Origin: Rhodoferax sp.
GTDB lineage: Bacteria; Pseudomonadota; Gammaproteobacteria; Burkholderiales; Burkholderiaceae_C
Direction: 5' to 3'
Assembly: GCA_029865845.1 (NCBI GenBank)
Contig: JARXAM010000027.1
Location: 84,956-148,955 of the forward strand
DNA: 64,000 nucleotides
Under the pieces are notes generated by a model that worked only from the letters and a program-made list of their open reading frames with translations, had not been told where the DNA came from and ran no database searches. Of the stretch, positions 9,631-20,981 are shown in pieces. The first letter of the stretch is position 1. Every line of letters begins with the position of its first letter. A program made the position numbers and the translations under genes.

Positions 9631-11535
9631 TCACTTCCCCCAAGAATCCTTCAACCCCACCGCCAAGTTAAACACCGGCTTGTCCGCCTTGTGGTCCAAT
9701 CGGTCGGCCACAAAGTACCCATGCCGTTCAAACTGAAACTTTTGGTCGGGCTGTGCGTTGGCCAGTGATGGCTCCACGATGGCTGTCACCACATTCAGGC
9801 TGTTGGGGTTCAGGCTTTCCAGGAAGTCTTTGCCGCCCGCGTCGGGTTGGGCGTCGCTGAAAAGGCGGTCGTACATGCGCACTTCAGCGTGCACGCCGTC
9901 GGCCACGCCCACCCAGGTGATGGCGGCTTTCACCTTCACCAGGTCGGCGCCGGGGGTGCCGCTCTTGGTGTCGGGCACTACGGTGGCCAGCACTTCGGTA
10001 ATCACGCCATTGGCATCTTTGGTGCAGCCGGTGCACTCGATCACGTGGCCGCCCTTCAGGCGCACTTTGTTGCCGGGCAGCAATGTGCCATCCGCGCCTG
10101 GCCGGGGCGGATAAAGGCGCTTGTAGCCCTTGGGCGGCACTTCTTCAAAGTCTTCGCGCTCTATCCACACCTCTTTGCCGATGGTGAAGTGGCGCATGGC
10201 GGGCGCTTGGGTGCCCTCCGCGACGCCTGGTGTCGCATCATGGTTCTGGTGGGGCAGGGCGGGCATGCTGCACGCGTCCAGATACGCGTCGCCACCTTGT
10301 GCGGCAAACACCTCGCCCCAGTTGGTCAGCACCAGCTTCACGGGGTTCAGCACGGCCATGCCGCGGTGGGCGGTGTTTTCCAAGTCTTCGCGCAGGCAGC
10401 CTTCCAGGGTGCTGTAGTCGATCCAGCTATCGCTCTTGGTCACGCCAATACGCTCGGCAAACAGTTGGATGGCGGCGGGCGTGTAGCCACGGCGGCGCAG
10501 GCCCACGATGGTTGGCATGCGCGGGTCGTCCCAGCCGCTTACCTTGTGGTCGTACACCAGTTGGGCCAGCTTGCGCTTGCTAGTGATGACATAGGTGAGG
10601 TTCAGGCGGGCAAATTCGTATTGCTTGGGCGCGGGGGCTGCCAGCAGGCCGGTATCAATGAGGCGGTCCATCAGCCAGTCGTAAAACGGGCGCTGGTCTT
10701 CAAACTCCAGCGTGCAGATGCTGTGGGTGATTTGCTCCAGTGCGTCCTCAATCGGGTGCGCAAAGGTGTACATGGGGTAGATGCACCAGGCATCAAGCGT
10801 GTTGTGGTGCGTGGCGCGGCGGATGCGGTAGATAGCCGGGTCGCGCATATTGATGTTGGGGCTGGCCATGTCGATCTTGGCGCGTAGCACCATGGTGCCA
10901 TCTTCATGCTTGCCGTCGCGCATTTCGCGGAAGCGGGCCAGGTTTTCAGCAGGCGTACGGGTGCGGAATGGGCTGTCCACACCGGGCTTGCCGAAGTCGC
11001 CACGGTTCACGCGCATTTGCTCGGGCGTTTGCTCGTCCACATAGGCGTGGCCGGATTCAATCAGCGCCTCGGCGGCGCGGTACATAAAGTCAAAGTAGTC
11101 GCTGGCCTGGTAGGGCGCCACGCTGTAGTCGCCGTGGCTGCCGTTCCAGTCAAAGCCGAGCCACTTCACCGCGTCGATGATGCTGTTGACGTATTCGGTG
11201 TCTTCTTTTTCGGGGTTGGTGTCGTCAAAGCGCAGGTGGCACACGCCGCCGTAGTCGCGCGCCAGCCCGAAGTTGATGCAGATGCTCTTGGCGTGGCCCA
11301 CATGCAGGTAGCCGTTGGGCTCGGGCGGAAAGCGGGTGCGGATTTTGGCCGGGTCGGGCTCGCCTTTGGCGTGGTGCGCGGCGTCGCCGGGGGTGCCTGC
11401 CCAGCGGCGGCTGGCGTAGGTGCCTTGTTCGAGGTCTCGCTCGATAATCTGGCGCAAAAAGTTGCTGGGTTTGACGGTTTCGGTGTTCGCGGGCGCAGAG
11501 TCGGCGGGGTGTTGCGCGGGGGTAGGGGTGCTCAT
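9631..11535 (-). CDS. glnS: Glutamine--tRNA ligase
   Basis: 634 aa; TRFPPEPNGYLHVGHAKSICINFGLARDYGGVCHLRFDDTNPEKED; class I HIGH-type motif plus VITSKRKL (KMSKS-like). Confidence 0.97.
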   Translation of the reverse strand: MSTPTPAQHPADSAPANTETVKPSNFLRQIIERDLEQGTYASRRWAGTPGDAAHHAKGEPDPAKIRTRFPPEPNGYLHVGHAKSICINFGLARDYGGVCHLRFDDTNPEKEDTEYVNSIIDAVKWLGFDWNGSHGDYSVAPYQASDYFDFMYRAAEALIESGHAYVDEQTPEQMRVNRGDFGKPGVDSPFRTRTPAENLARFREMRDGKHEDGTMVLRAKIDMASPNINMRDPAIYRIRRATHHNTLDAWCIYPMYTFAHPIEDALEQITHSICTLEFEDQRPFYDWLMDRLIDTGLLAAPAPKQYEFARLNLTYVITSKRKLAQLVYDHKVSGWDDPRMPTIVGLRRRGYTPAAIQLFAERIGVTKSDSWIDYSTLEGCLREDLENTAHRGMAVLNPVKLVLTNWGEVFAAQGGDAYLDACSMPALPHQNHDATPGVAEGTQAPAMRHFTIGKEVWIEREDFEEVPPKGYKRLYPPRPGADGTLLPGNKVRLKGGHVIECTGCTKDANGVITEVLATVVPDTKSGTPGADLVKVKAAITWVGVADGVHAEVRMYDRLFSDAQPDAGGKDFLESLNPNSLNVVTAIVEPSLANAQPDQKFQFERHGYFVADRLDHKADKPVFNLAVGLKDSWGK

Positions 11536-11615
11536 CCGGCGATTTTAGACGCCGCTTCTCACGCTTAGCCGCACGCTTTACACTGTGACGGCGGTCAACC
11601 TCAGTTTTCAGTTCC

Positions 11616-12542
11616 TTGTCTATCGTTGCACCCTCGCCATCTTCGCCAGACTACCTGCCCCACCTGCAGCGTCTGTACCACCAGTCGCCTCTGTTGGTGG
11701 GGCTGTTTGATACATCCGATGTGTTGTGTTACGCCAACCCTGCGTGGTGTGACACCTTTGGGTTGACCGACCACCTTCCCATATCGTGGACTGCGCTCAT
11801 GCGGCACTGCCACGCTACCAACCAGGGGGTGGCTATCCGCACCCCCAACCTCGAGGCGTGGCTCACCTCCACCCGTTCGCGCCGGGGCAAGCAGCCGTTT
11901 CGCAGCTTTGAGGGCGATATGTGCGATGGGCGTTGGTTCAATGTGACCGAAACCACCGATGAGCAGGGCTGGATGCTGTGCATAGCCTTTGACATCACCA
12001 CCCTGCGCGTGGGTGCGCGCAGCTTGCGCCAGGCGCGCGATGGGGCCTTGCGGGCCGCCCAGGTGGATGCACTCACGGGCATTAGCAACCGGCCGCATGT
12101 GCTGCAACAGCTCGACATGCGTTTGCAGGAACTGCGCGAGCGGCAGCAGCCGTGTGGTTTGGTCATGCTGGATTTGGACAAGTTCAAAAGCATCAACGAC
12201 ACCTACGGCCACAGCGCCGGCGACATGGTGCTGGTGCACTTTGCCCGCCTGGTAGAGGCCACGCTGCGCCGGGGCGATGGGTTTGGCCGCATAGGCGGCG
12301 AAGAGTTCATGCTCTTGCTTCCCAACATCACGCCGCACGCGCTGACGCACGCGGTCAGCCGTGTGCTGGAGCTGTTGCGCGCGGCGCGCCCACTGATCCA
12401 CGTGCCACACTTCAGCTACACCTGTTCGGCGGGTTTGGCCATGCTCGATTCAAGTGCTGAGGTTGCCGACAACATGCGCCGTGCCGACGATGCCCTGTAC
12501 CGGGCCAAGGCGGTAGGCCGGAACCGCCTGGAATGGGCCTGA
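11616..12542 (+). CDS. Diguanylate cyclase with N-terminal PAS-like sensor
   Basis: GGDEF domain ALTGISNR...LDLDKFKSINDTYGHSAGDMVL...GRIGGEEFMLLLP. Confidence 0.92.
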   Translation: MSIVAPSPSSPDYLPHLQRLYHQSPLLVGLFDTSDVLCYANPAWCDTFGLTDHLPISWTALMRHCHATNQGVAIRTPNLEAWLTSTRSRRGKQPFRSFEGDMCDGRWFNVTETTDEQGWMLCIAFDITTLRVGARSLRQARDGALRAAQVDALTGISNRPHVLQQLDMRLQELRERQQPCGLVMLDLDKFKSINDTYGHSAGDMVLVHFARLVEATLRRGDGFGRIGGEEFMLLLPNITPHALTHAVSRVLELLRAARPLIHVPHFSYTCSAGLAMLDSSAEVADNMRRADDALYRAKAVGRNRLEWA

Positions 12543-12561
12543 TGGTTTGAGGGGCCAAAAA

Positions 12562-12589
12562 AAAAGCGCACTGCATGCAGTGCGCTTTT
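12562..12589. terminator. Bidirectional intrinsic terminator between convergent genes
   Basis: Perfect 28-nt palindrome AAAAGCGCACTGCATGCAGTGCGCTTTT with A/T tracts on both sides. Confidence 0.9.
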
Positions 12590-12630
12590 GGGCCGGCTGG
12601 CAACTTGCGTTGCCAAGGCGCTGGCTGTGC

Positions 12631-13773
12631 TTAGCGGATCACGCTGAGTTTTTCCAGCTTGCCACCCTTGATGGTCTTCAGTGTCAAAGCACCCTTCAAG
12701 ATGTCGCCCTTGTTGTCAAAGGAGATGTTGCCGGTTACGCCTTTGTAGTCCTTGGTGGCTGCCAGCACGGGCAGGTACTTGGCGGGGTCAGAAGAACCAG
12801 CCTTGACCATGGCAGCTACCATGACCTTCACGCCGTCGTACACGTAGGGGGCGTACACCTGCACGTCAGCATTGAACTTGGCCTTGAACTTGGCGTCAAA
12901 CTCGTTGCGGGCTTTTTCGAAGGGGCTGCCCGCTTCGATACCACCGGCTTCTGCGCAGAACACTTGGTTGTCAGTCACTGCATCGCCAGCGAGCTTCACC
13001 AATTCGGTGGAGCAGATGCCGTCACCACCCAGGAACTTGGCCTTGATACCCAAGGACTTCATTTGACGCAGCATGGGGCCAGCAACAGCGTCCATACCGC
13101 CAAAGAACACCACATCAGCCTTCTTGCCCTTGATGGTGGTCAGGATGGCGGAGAAGTCGGTTGCCTTGTCGGTGGTGAACTCTTTGGCAACCAAGTTACC
13201 GCCAGCAGCCTTCACTGCCTTCGAAAACTCTTCTGCCACACCTTGGCCGTAGGCGGTACGGTCGTCGATCACGGCGATGGACTTGCCTTTAAGTTCCTTC
13301 ACAGCGTACTTGCCCAGGGTGCCGCCCAACTGAGCGTCGTCAGCCACCAAGCGGAAGGCGGTTTTGAAGCCTTGGCGTGTGTACTTGGGGTTGGTAGCGG
13401 AGGGAGAAATTTGGGGAATACCAGCTTCGGAGTAAATGCTGGAAGCAGGAATGGTGGTGCCGGAGTTCAAGTGACCGATCACGCCCGCCACTTTGGCGTC
13501 CGCCAGCTTTTGAGCCACTGCAGTGCCTTGCTTGGGGTCTGCTGCGTCGTCTTCAGTCACCAGTTTGATGGTGACTTTTTTGCCGCCAATGGTCACACCC
13601 GCAGCGTTGAGTTCTTCGACAGCGAGGATGGCGCCGTTTTCGTTGTCCTTGCCCAAGTGGGCGATCGCGCCACTGGTGGGGCCAACGTGAGCGATAGTGA
13701 CAACCGCGTTTTGTGCGAAAGCCAGGCCAGTGGACAGGGCGATGGCTGCGGCTGCAACAAGTTTCAACTTCAT
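12631..13773 (-). CDS. Branched-chain amino acid ABC transporter substrate-binding protein
   Basis: Signal peptide plus VTIAHVGPTSGAIAHLGKDNENGAILAVEELNAAGVTIGGKKV...; LivJ/LivK-type. Confidence 0.92.
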   Translation of the reverse strand: MKLKLVAAAAIALSTGLAFAQNAVVTIAHVGPTSGAIAHLGKDNENGAILAVEELNAAGVTIGGKKVTIKLVTEDDAADPKQGTAVAQKLADAKVAGVIGHLNSGTTIPASSIYSEAGIPQISPSATNPKYTRQGFKTAFRLVADDAQLGGTLGKYAVKELKGKSIAVIDDRTAYGQGVAEEFSKAVKAAGGNLVAKEFTTDKATDFSAILTTIKGKKADVVFFGGMDAVAGPMLRQMKSLGIKAKFLGGDGICSTELVKLAGDAVTDNQVFCAEAGGIEAGSPFEKARNEFDAKFKAKFNADVQVYAPYVYDGVKVMVAAMVKAGSSDPAKYLPVLAATKDYKGVTGNISFDNKGDILKGALTLKTIKGGKLEKLSVIR

Positions 13774-14018
13774 AAAAGCTCCAATAAAAAAGTGTGAGTA
13801 AGTGTCTCACCGGGCGAACATTACAGCAAGTCTTCAGGGGTAAACATCAGGCTTGTACCCATATGGTACTTGTATTCGAATGTCTAATGCACTATGAATT
13901 TGATTGCTCCCAAAAACGGGATTTTCGCTCGTGCATGGGTCACGCTTTGGTGCGTGCGGCGGGTCAGGTGCACATGGCAAGTGCACGCTTCATCCCTTGG
14001 GTTGCGTGGCGGCGGTGC

Positions 14019-14609
14019 TCAGGCTAACAAGGTGTGGGCAAAGGCTTGTATGGCGGCAACGTCTGCTTCCAGCACCGTAAATGGCAGGCCTTCGCTCACC
14101 AGCGTGGCGCGCAGCCCCCGGTCCACCTCGCGCGCCTGGTCTTCGTCTTGAAACCGGCCGGTGTGTACGTACTTTTTGTCTCCGCGTTCCACCAAAATGT
14201 TGATGTTGTTGTGCTGCCGGTACCACTCCAAAATTTGCGCCCGGGTTTTCCCGATATCGCAGATGTTGTCCGGGTAGTGCTCGTTGTAGTACAGGAGCTG
14301 GGGCAACGAGCATTCCGTGATCAAAAACTGCACCTGTCCATCGAGTAGGTTGAGCATCTCAAACTGTCGCTGGGCAATGAAGTACTGGTTTTTCAGCACT
14401 TCGAGGTTGCTTTGCCATACCAATGATTTGGCGTAGTCGGGAATGGTCTCCACGGTTTTGTGGTGCAGGTGCAAGAACAACACAATGGCCGCCGAAAACA
14501 GCGACTTGTCGCTGCCCGGCCCGCCAATGATGTTGATCACCCGGGTGGGGTACAGCCGCATTTTGTTGTCGGGCAGGCTGTTGGGCACGGTGGTGTAACG
14601 CAAGGTCAT
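14019..14609 (-). CDS. Phage-type P-loop ATP/GTP-binding protein (AAA-like) with altered Walker A
   Basis: MTLRYTT...RVINIIGGPGSDKSLFSAAIVLFLHLHHKTVETIPDYAKSLVW...NQYFIAQRQFEML...VQFLITECSLPQLLYY; start taken at ATG 14609. Confidence 0.7.
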   Translation of the reverse strand: MTLRYTTVPNSLPDNKMRLYPTRVINIIGGPGSDKSLFSAAIVLFLHLHHKTVETIPDYAKSLVWQSNLEVLKNQYFIAQRQFEMLNLLDGQVQFLITECSLPQLLYYNEHYPDNICDIGKTRAQILEWYRQHNNINILVERGDKKYVHTGRFQDEDQAREVDRGLRATLVSEGLPFTVLEADVAAIQAFAHTLLA

Positions 14610-14698
14610 GGCGGGCTCCTGTGGGTTCGTGGCACCCCCTGTTGTACCAGCAATAGCCCCCATTGCGAAAGGGGTTGGGCCGGTCCGTGGGGCAGTGC

Positions 14699-15559
14699 TT
14701 ACATGGCCTTGAAACGCGGTGCGTACAGACGGCTGATGGCCAGGGTTTCGGGTCGGTTGTGCAGGGTCAGGCTCATGCGCCCGGTGTCGTCGCGTGTCAC
14801 GCTGTGAATGGCGGTGGCGCGCACCACGGTGCCCCGGTGAATTTGCCAAAAAACGCCAGGGTCTAGTTGGGTCAGCAGGTCTTTGAGCGCTGTGCGCAAC
14901 AGGTATTCGTGGCCCTCGGTGAGCACCCGCACGTATTTGTCGGCCGCGTCAAAGTACAGCACATCGCCAATAGGCACCATGCGGATCTGTCCCGCAAACC
15001 CCACCTGTAGTACCTGCAAGGGGGCGGCGGTGTGTTGGTGCGGGGCTTGCGCGGCCAGCAGGCCACGCAGTTGGTGCAAGGCGGTGTCCAGCGCCGTGTT
15101 GCCTCCGGCACTTGCACCTGCCGCCATAGCCTCCACGGTGTGGCTGGCCTGCACCGTTGGGCTGGCGTCCAGTACGTTGCGCTGCAATTTCTGGACGGTT
15201 TTTTGCAGCCTCGCTGTTTGCACCGGCTTGAGCAGGTAGTCCACCGCCTGGGCGTCAAAGGCCTGCACCGCGTATTCGTCATACGCCGTCACAAACACCA
15301 GGGCCGGAAACGGCTGTTGCGGCGCGTGCGCGGGGGGCCATTGGTCTGCCAGCTCTATCGCCGCATCCAGCCCGCTCATGCCCGGCATGCGGATATCCAA
15401 AAACAGCACCTGGGGTGCGAGCTCCAGGGCCGCGTGGATGGCGGATGTGCCGTCCCCCACCACACGCAGCACCTCCAGCGCGGGCCAGGCGCGCCTCAGC
15501 TCGTCGCGCAGTGCCTGCGCCAGCAGGGGCTCGTCTTCAGCAATCAGGGCCGTGGGCAT
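14699..15559 (-). CDS. LytTR-family response regulator
   Basis: MPTALIAEDEPLLAQALRDEL...LFLDIRMPGMSGLDAA...LVFVTAYDEYAVQAFDAQAVDYLLKP plus C-terminal LytTR domain. Confidence 0.93.
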   Translation of the reverse strand: MPTALIAEDEPLLAQALRDELRRAWPALEVLRVVGDGTSAIHAALELAPQVLFLDIRMPGMSGLDAAIELADQWPPAHAPQQPFPALVFVTAYDEYAVQAFDAQAVDYLLKPVQTARLQKTVQKLQRNVLDASPTVQASHTVEAMAAGASAGGNTALDTALHQLRGLLAAQAPHQHTAAPLQVLQVGFAGQIRMVPIGDVLYFDAADKYVRVLTEGHEYLLRTALKDLLTQLDPGVFWQIHRGTVVRATAIHSVTRDDTGRMSLTLHNRPETLAISRLYAPRFKAM

Positions 15560-16611
15560 GGTTGGGGGGCAAAGGTAATGCGGGCGCACACGCCACCGCC
15601 GGGGGCGGCTACAAGTTGCAAAGCCGCGCGGTCGCCAAACGCGCTGGCCAGCCGTTCGCGTATCTGTTGCAGCCCAAAACCCTGAACGGCCTGTGCGCCC
15701 GCGTGGGCTTGCCAGCGGCTTGGGTCTGCCCCCATGCCGGTGTCGTGCACCTCTAGCTGCAGCATGTCGTCAGCCAGCGCCGCTGCGATGCGGATGTGGC
15801 CGCCCTCCACTTTGGGCTCCAGCCCGTGCTGAATGCTGTTTTCCACCAGCGGTTGCAACAGCAGGGGGGGCACGGTCAGGTCGCGCAACGCAGGGGGAAG
15901 ATCTAGTTCGTAGCGCAGGCGCGGGCCCATGCGGATGGCCATCAGCTCTAGGTAGTCGCGCAAGCGGGCAAACTCATCGGCCAAGGTATGCCTGCCCCCT
16001 GGGGCTGTGCGCGATGCTTGCAGGGTGGTTCGCAGGTAGGCAATCAGGTGGTCCAGCATGGTTTGCGCCCGTGGCGGGTCCACGGCAATCAGTGCGCGCA
16101 AATTTGCCAAGGTGTTGAACAGCATGTGGGGCTCTAGCTGCGACTCCAAGAGCTTGAGCTGTGCCTCGCTGGCCTGGCGGCGCGCTACCTCCAGGTTTTG
16201 GCGCTCGGCGGCGAGTTGTTCGCGGCTTACAAATACCCAGCAAATGGTGCCGCCTGCCACCAGGCTCACAAACAGCATGCCCAAGGCCATGCGCGGCGCC
16301 TGCTTCCAGTACTGGAACGATGTGGTGCCCAAAATCAGGTCGGTGAGCAAATGCCCGGTGACATACCCAAGCACCACCGCTACCGGCACGATGTACAGCA
16401 GTCGGTGCACATGCACCTGCCAGTTATCCACAAAAAAGTGGTTGGCCCCTTCGATATACGCCCAAATGCTGATGCCGATGCAGTGCGAATACACCAGGTT
16501 CAAGCCCAGGGAATGTTTGTCAAACAGCGTGATGGCAATCGCAATCACGGTGTTGAGCACCAATACTTTCAGGCCGCGCAGAACCCGCGCGTGGGAGAAA
16601 TAGGATGGCAT
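15544..16611 (-). CDS. LytS-like sensor histidine kinase
   Basis: LLESQLEPHMLFNTLANLRALI (His_kinase) and PLLLQPLVENSIQHGLEP; overlaps the response regulator by 16 bp. Confidence 0.92.
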   Translation of the reverse strand: MPSYFSHARVLRGLKVLVLNTVIAIAITLFDKHSLGLNLVYSHCIGISIWAYIEGANHFFVDNWQVHVHRLLYIVPVAVVLGYVTGHLLTDLILGTTSFQYWKQAPRMALGMLFVSLVAGGTICWVFVSREQLAAERQNLEVARRQASEAQLKLLESQLEPHMLFNTLANLRALIAVDPPRAQTMLDHLIAYLRTTLQASRTAPGGRHTLADEFARLRDYLELMAIRMGPRLRYELDLPPALRDLTVPPLLLQPLVENSIQHGLEPKVEGGHIRIAAALADDMLQLEVHDTGMGADPSRWQAHAGAQAVQGFGLQQIRERLASAFGDRAALQLVAAPGGGVCARITFAPQPCPRP

Positions 16612-16632
16612 AGAGCCCGCAGTATGCCGCGC

Positions 16633-16929
16633 CTACCAGGGGTCGCGCAGGGTTTCGAGGCGCTGGCGCTCGCGCTGCACCAGGGTGCTAAAGAAGCTGG
16701 ACCGGAGCGGGCTTAGCACCACCACCACGCCATGTACCGCCAAGCCCAAGCCCCAACCGAGTGAGGAGAACACGGCCCAGTGGTGGCCGTGCAGGGTAGC
16801 CCACGTCGCCATAGCCCCATTCACGAGCACAAACACCAGGGCATGGATGTACCAGCCCATTTTGGCACCCGCGCGCTTGCGGGCCAGGCGGTCGAGTTCA
16901 GCGGGGGAGAGGTGGGTGAGTGCGTTCAT
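16633..16929 (-). CDS. 2TM domain-containing small membrane protein
   Basis: 98 aa, two TM helices: KMGWYIHALVFVLVNGAMATWATLHG...GLGLAVHGVVVVL. Confidence 0.65.
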   Translation of the reverse strand: MNALTHLSPAELDRLARKRAGAKMGWYIHALVFVLVNGAMATWATLHGHHWAVFSSLGWGLGLAVHGVVVVLSPLRSSFFSTLVQRERQRLETLRDPW

Positions 16930-16956
16930 GGTGTGCTCCTTGCGCGCTACGGTGGT

Positions 16957-17370
16957 TTACAAAAGCCCCAGCCACTGGCCCCAGACCAGTTGACCCAGGT
17001 AGCGGCCGGGTAGCAAGGTGAAGGCACCCGCACCCAGGCAAGCGCTGACGTACAGGCTTTGCATGATCTTTTGATGGCGGCTGATGTCTTTCAAGTACAA
17101 AGCACGGAATGCCCCAAAAAGCCCCGCCAGCGTGAGCGGTACAAAGAGGTGGATCCAGGTGAAGCCCGCCCAGTTGGGCAGTTGGTAGTCACGAATGAAG
17201 ATGGCGCTGATCGCGGTGGCCAGCATCAGCGTCACCCAGGCATAGCCCGCTGCGCGGTGCAGTCGGGCGCGCTGCACACGGCCTTTGCGAGCCCACAGGG
17301 CGACCGGACCGAGGGCCACGGCGGACAGCGCGGCGGCCAAGTGAATGGCGATTAAAGGGGTGAGTTGCAT
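16957..17370 (-). CDS. DUF2306-like multi-TM membrane protein
   Basis: MQLTPLIAIHLAAALSAVALGPVALWARKG..RARLHRAAGYAWVTLML...RHQKIMQSLYVSACLGAGAFTLLPGRYLG. Confidence 0.7.
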   Translation of the reverse strand: MQLTPLIAIHLAAALSAVALGPVALWARKGRVQRARLHRAAGYAWVTLMLATAISAIFIRDYQLPNWAGFTWIHLFVPLTLAGLFGAFRALYLKDISRHQKIMQSLYVSACLGAGAFTLLPGRYLGQLVWGQWLGLL

Positions 17371-17556
17371 GGTTGAGGGGGCGTTGTTGTGGCGTGGCGT
17401 GACTGTGCCAGCGACACATTGCGCCGCCCACCGGTTTGCGACGGAATGCAGGGCGCACACCGTGAAACGCATTTGCGTAGCGCGAACGGCCGCTGCCAGG
17501 CGGGGACTCTGCCCGTGTGTCGCTGCTGTGCCTCACAGGCTTTCTAGAATCGGCGC

Positions 17557-18843
17557 ATGAACAAACAACGCATAGGAGTCGCTGCGGTCGTGGCAGCGCT
17601 GCTGGCCGGGGGCGGCTGGTGGTGGACGCAGCAGAGCAGCGCGGGCCGGGTGGAGTACCGCAGCGCCGTCATCACCCGTGGCAGCCTGCAGGCCACGGTG
17701 GCCGCCAGTGGTGCCGTGAGCCCGGTGGCACAGGTGAGCGTTGGCACCCAGGTGAGCGGCCAAATTCGTGAAGTACTGGTGGACTTCAACAGCGAAGTCA
17801 AAGCCGGCCAACTCATTGCCCAGATTGACCCCGAGACCTTTGAATACCGGGTGCGCAGCGCTCAGGCCGATGTGGATGCCGCCCGCGCCGCCGTGCTGAC
17901 CGCGCAGGCCAACGCACTGGCCGTGCAAACGCAGGTGTCGCGCGCGCAAGTAGATGTGGACGAAGCCCGCCGCGACTTCGACCGCAAGCAAAGCCTGGCC
18001 GATCAACAGTTCATCGCCACGAGTGAGGCCGACAAGGCCCGCGCCCTGGTGAATACCAGCCAGCAAGCCTTGAAGAGCGTGCAGGCCCAGGTGGGCGTGG
18101 CCCAGGCGCAGGTGATCACTGCGCAGGCCAATGTGGCCCAGCGCGAGGCGGCGCTGGCGCAGGCGCGTATCGACCTGGCGCGCACCCGCATCACCTCGCC
18201 GGTGAACGGCATCGTTATCAAGCGCACCATTGAGCGCGGCCAAACGGTGGCCAGCAGCCTGCAAGCGCCCGAGCTATTTGTGATTGCCCAAAACCTCTCC
18301 GACATGCAGGTGGAGGCCGCTATTGACGAAAGTGATGTGGGCCGCCTGCAAACCGGTCAGAAAGCCAGCTTTACGGTGGACGCCTTTCCTGGCCAAACTT
18401 TTGAGGGCCGCATCCGCCAGGTGCGCAAGGCAGCCACCAATGTGGCCAATGTGGTGACGTATGTGGCCATCATCGGCTTTAAGAACGAAGGCGGTCAGCT
18501 ACTGCCCGGCATGACGGCCAATGTGCGCGTCATCACCGACCAGCGCGACAACGCCCTCAAGGTGCCCAACGCCGCACTGCGCATGCGCATTGAAGGCCTA
18601 GACGCCCCCGCTGGCGGGCGTGGCCCGGGCCGGGGCCGCGTCTACACCCTGGGGGTGGATGGCAAGCCGCAGGCGGTGGCGGTGCGCATTGGTGTGTCAG
18701 ACGGCAGCAGCACCGAGTTGCTCGAAGGCAGCGACAACGGAGCGGCCTTGGCCGAGGGCACCGAGGTGATCACCGGCATCAAGACAGCGGCGTCTGCCAA
18801 GGCGGGCGGCACCGGTGGCAATGGCCCGCGCCCACTGTTTTGA
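17557..18843 (+). CDS. macA: Efflux RND/ABC periplasmic adaptor subunit (MacA-like)
   Basis: MNKQRIGVAAVVAALLAGGGWWW...VAASGAVSPVAQVSVGTQVSGQI; next to MacB-type ABC genes. Confidence 0.9.
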   Translation: MNKQRIGVAAVVAALLAGGGWWWTQQSSAGRVEYRSAVITRGSLQATVAASGAVSPVAQVSVGTQVSGQIREVLVDFNSEVKAGQLIAQIDPETFEYRVRSAQADVDAARAAVLTAQANALAVQTQVSRAQVDVDEARRDFDRKQSLADQQFIATSEADKARALVNTSQQALKSVQAQVGVAQAQVITAQANVAQREAALAQARIDLARTRITSPVNGIVIKRTIERGQTVASSLQAPELFVIAQNLSDMQVEAAIDESDVGRLQTGQKASFTVDAFPGQTFEGRIRQVRKAATNVANVVTYVAIIGFKNEGGQLLPGMTANVRVITDQRDNALKVPNAALRMRIEGLDAPAGGRGPGRGRVYTLGVDGKPQAVAVRIGVSDGSSTELLEGSDNGAALAEGTEVITGIKTAASAKAGGTGGNGPRPLF

Positions 18844-18853
18844 AGGGCCGCAC

Positions 18854-19647
18854 ATGCTGATTTCGGCCCGCGAGTTGAGCAAGACCTACGCCATGGGTGA
18901 CCAGACGGTGCACGCCCTGCGTGGCGTGTCGCTGGACATTGCCCAGGGCGAGATGGTGGCCATCATGGGCACCTCGGGCTCCGGCAAATCGACGCTGATG
19001 AATATTTTGGGCTGCCTGGACCAGCCCAGCAGCGGCAGCTACCGGTTGGCGGGCGAGGCAGTGCAGGGCATGGCCCCCGATGCACTGGCTTCCATCCGCA
19101 ACCGGCGCATAGGCTTTGTGTTTCAGCAGTTCAACCTGCTGGCCCGCACCAGCGCGTTGGAAAACGTGGAGCTGCCCCTGGTGTACGCCGGCATCAAGGC
19201 ACCGCAGCGCCACGCCCGGGCGCTGGAAGCCCTGCACCGCGTGGGCCTGGGCGAGCGCGTCCACCACACCCCGGCCGAGCTGTCGGGCGGTCAGCAGCAG
19301 CGCGTGGCCATTGCGCGTGCGCTGGTCAACCAGCCCCCGCTCTTGCTGGCCGACGAGCCCACCGGTGCGCTGGACTCACAGACCAGCGACGACATCATGC
19401 GGCTGCTGGCCGACCTCAACCACCAGGGCATTACCGTGGTGTTGGTCACCCACGAACCCGATATTGCCGCCTGGGCACGCCGCAAGCTGGTATTCAAAGA
19501 CGGCCGCATGGTGGAAGACACGGTTCAGGCGCAGGCAGAGGGAAGATCAACCGCCGCCGGGCCGCCCCAAAGCGTAATGGCCCCGGTTGCTGGCGACCCC
19601 TTGGGTCGTTGGGGCAGCGACCCGCAAACTAGCGGCGCGTGGGGACT

Positions 19648-19651
<4 letters not shown>
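18854..19651 (+). CDS. macB: MacB-type ABC transporter ATP-binding protein
   Basis: MLISARELSKTYAMGDQTVHALRGVSLDI...GTSGSGKSTLMNILGCLD...LSGGQQQRVAIARAL...LLADEPTGALD. Confidence 0.93.
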
Positions 19652-20883
<1,232 letters not shown>

Positions 20884-20981
20884 ACAGGCACGGGGCCGCA
20901 TCGCCCGACAGGGGGGCCCATGGCTGCTGGGTGTGGCATGGAATTGCATTGCATAGGTATTACGTTAAAGGGAGATGTGTT

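Noticed and set aside
9847-10887. 346-aa + strand ORF inside glnS
   Set aside because: Antisense to conserved glnS.
12547-13797. 416-aa + strand ORF opposite the liv-type binding protein
   Set aside because: Antisense shadow; the minus strand has signal peptide and periplasmic binding protein sequence.
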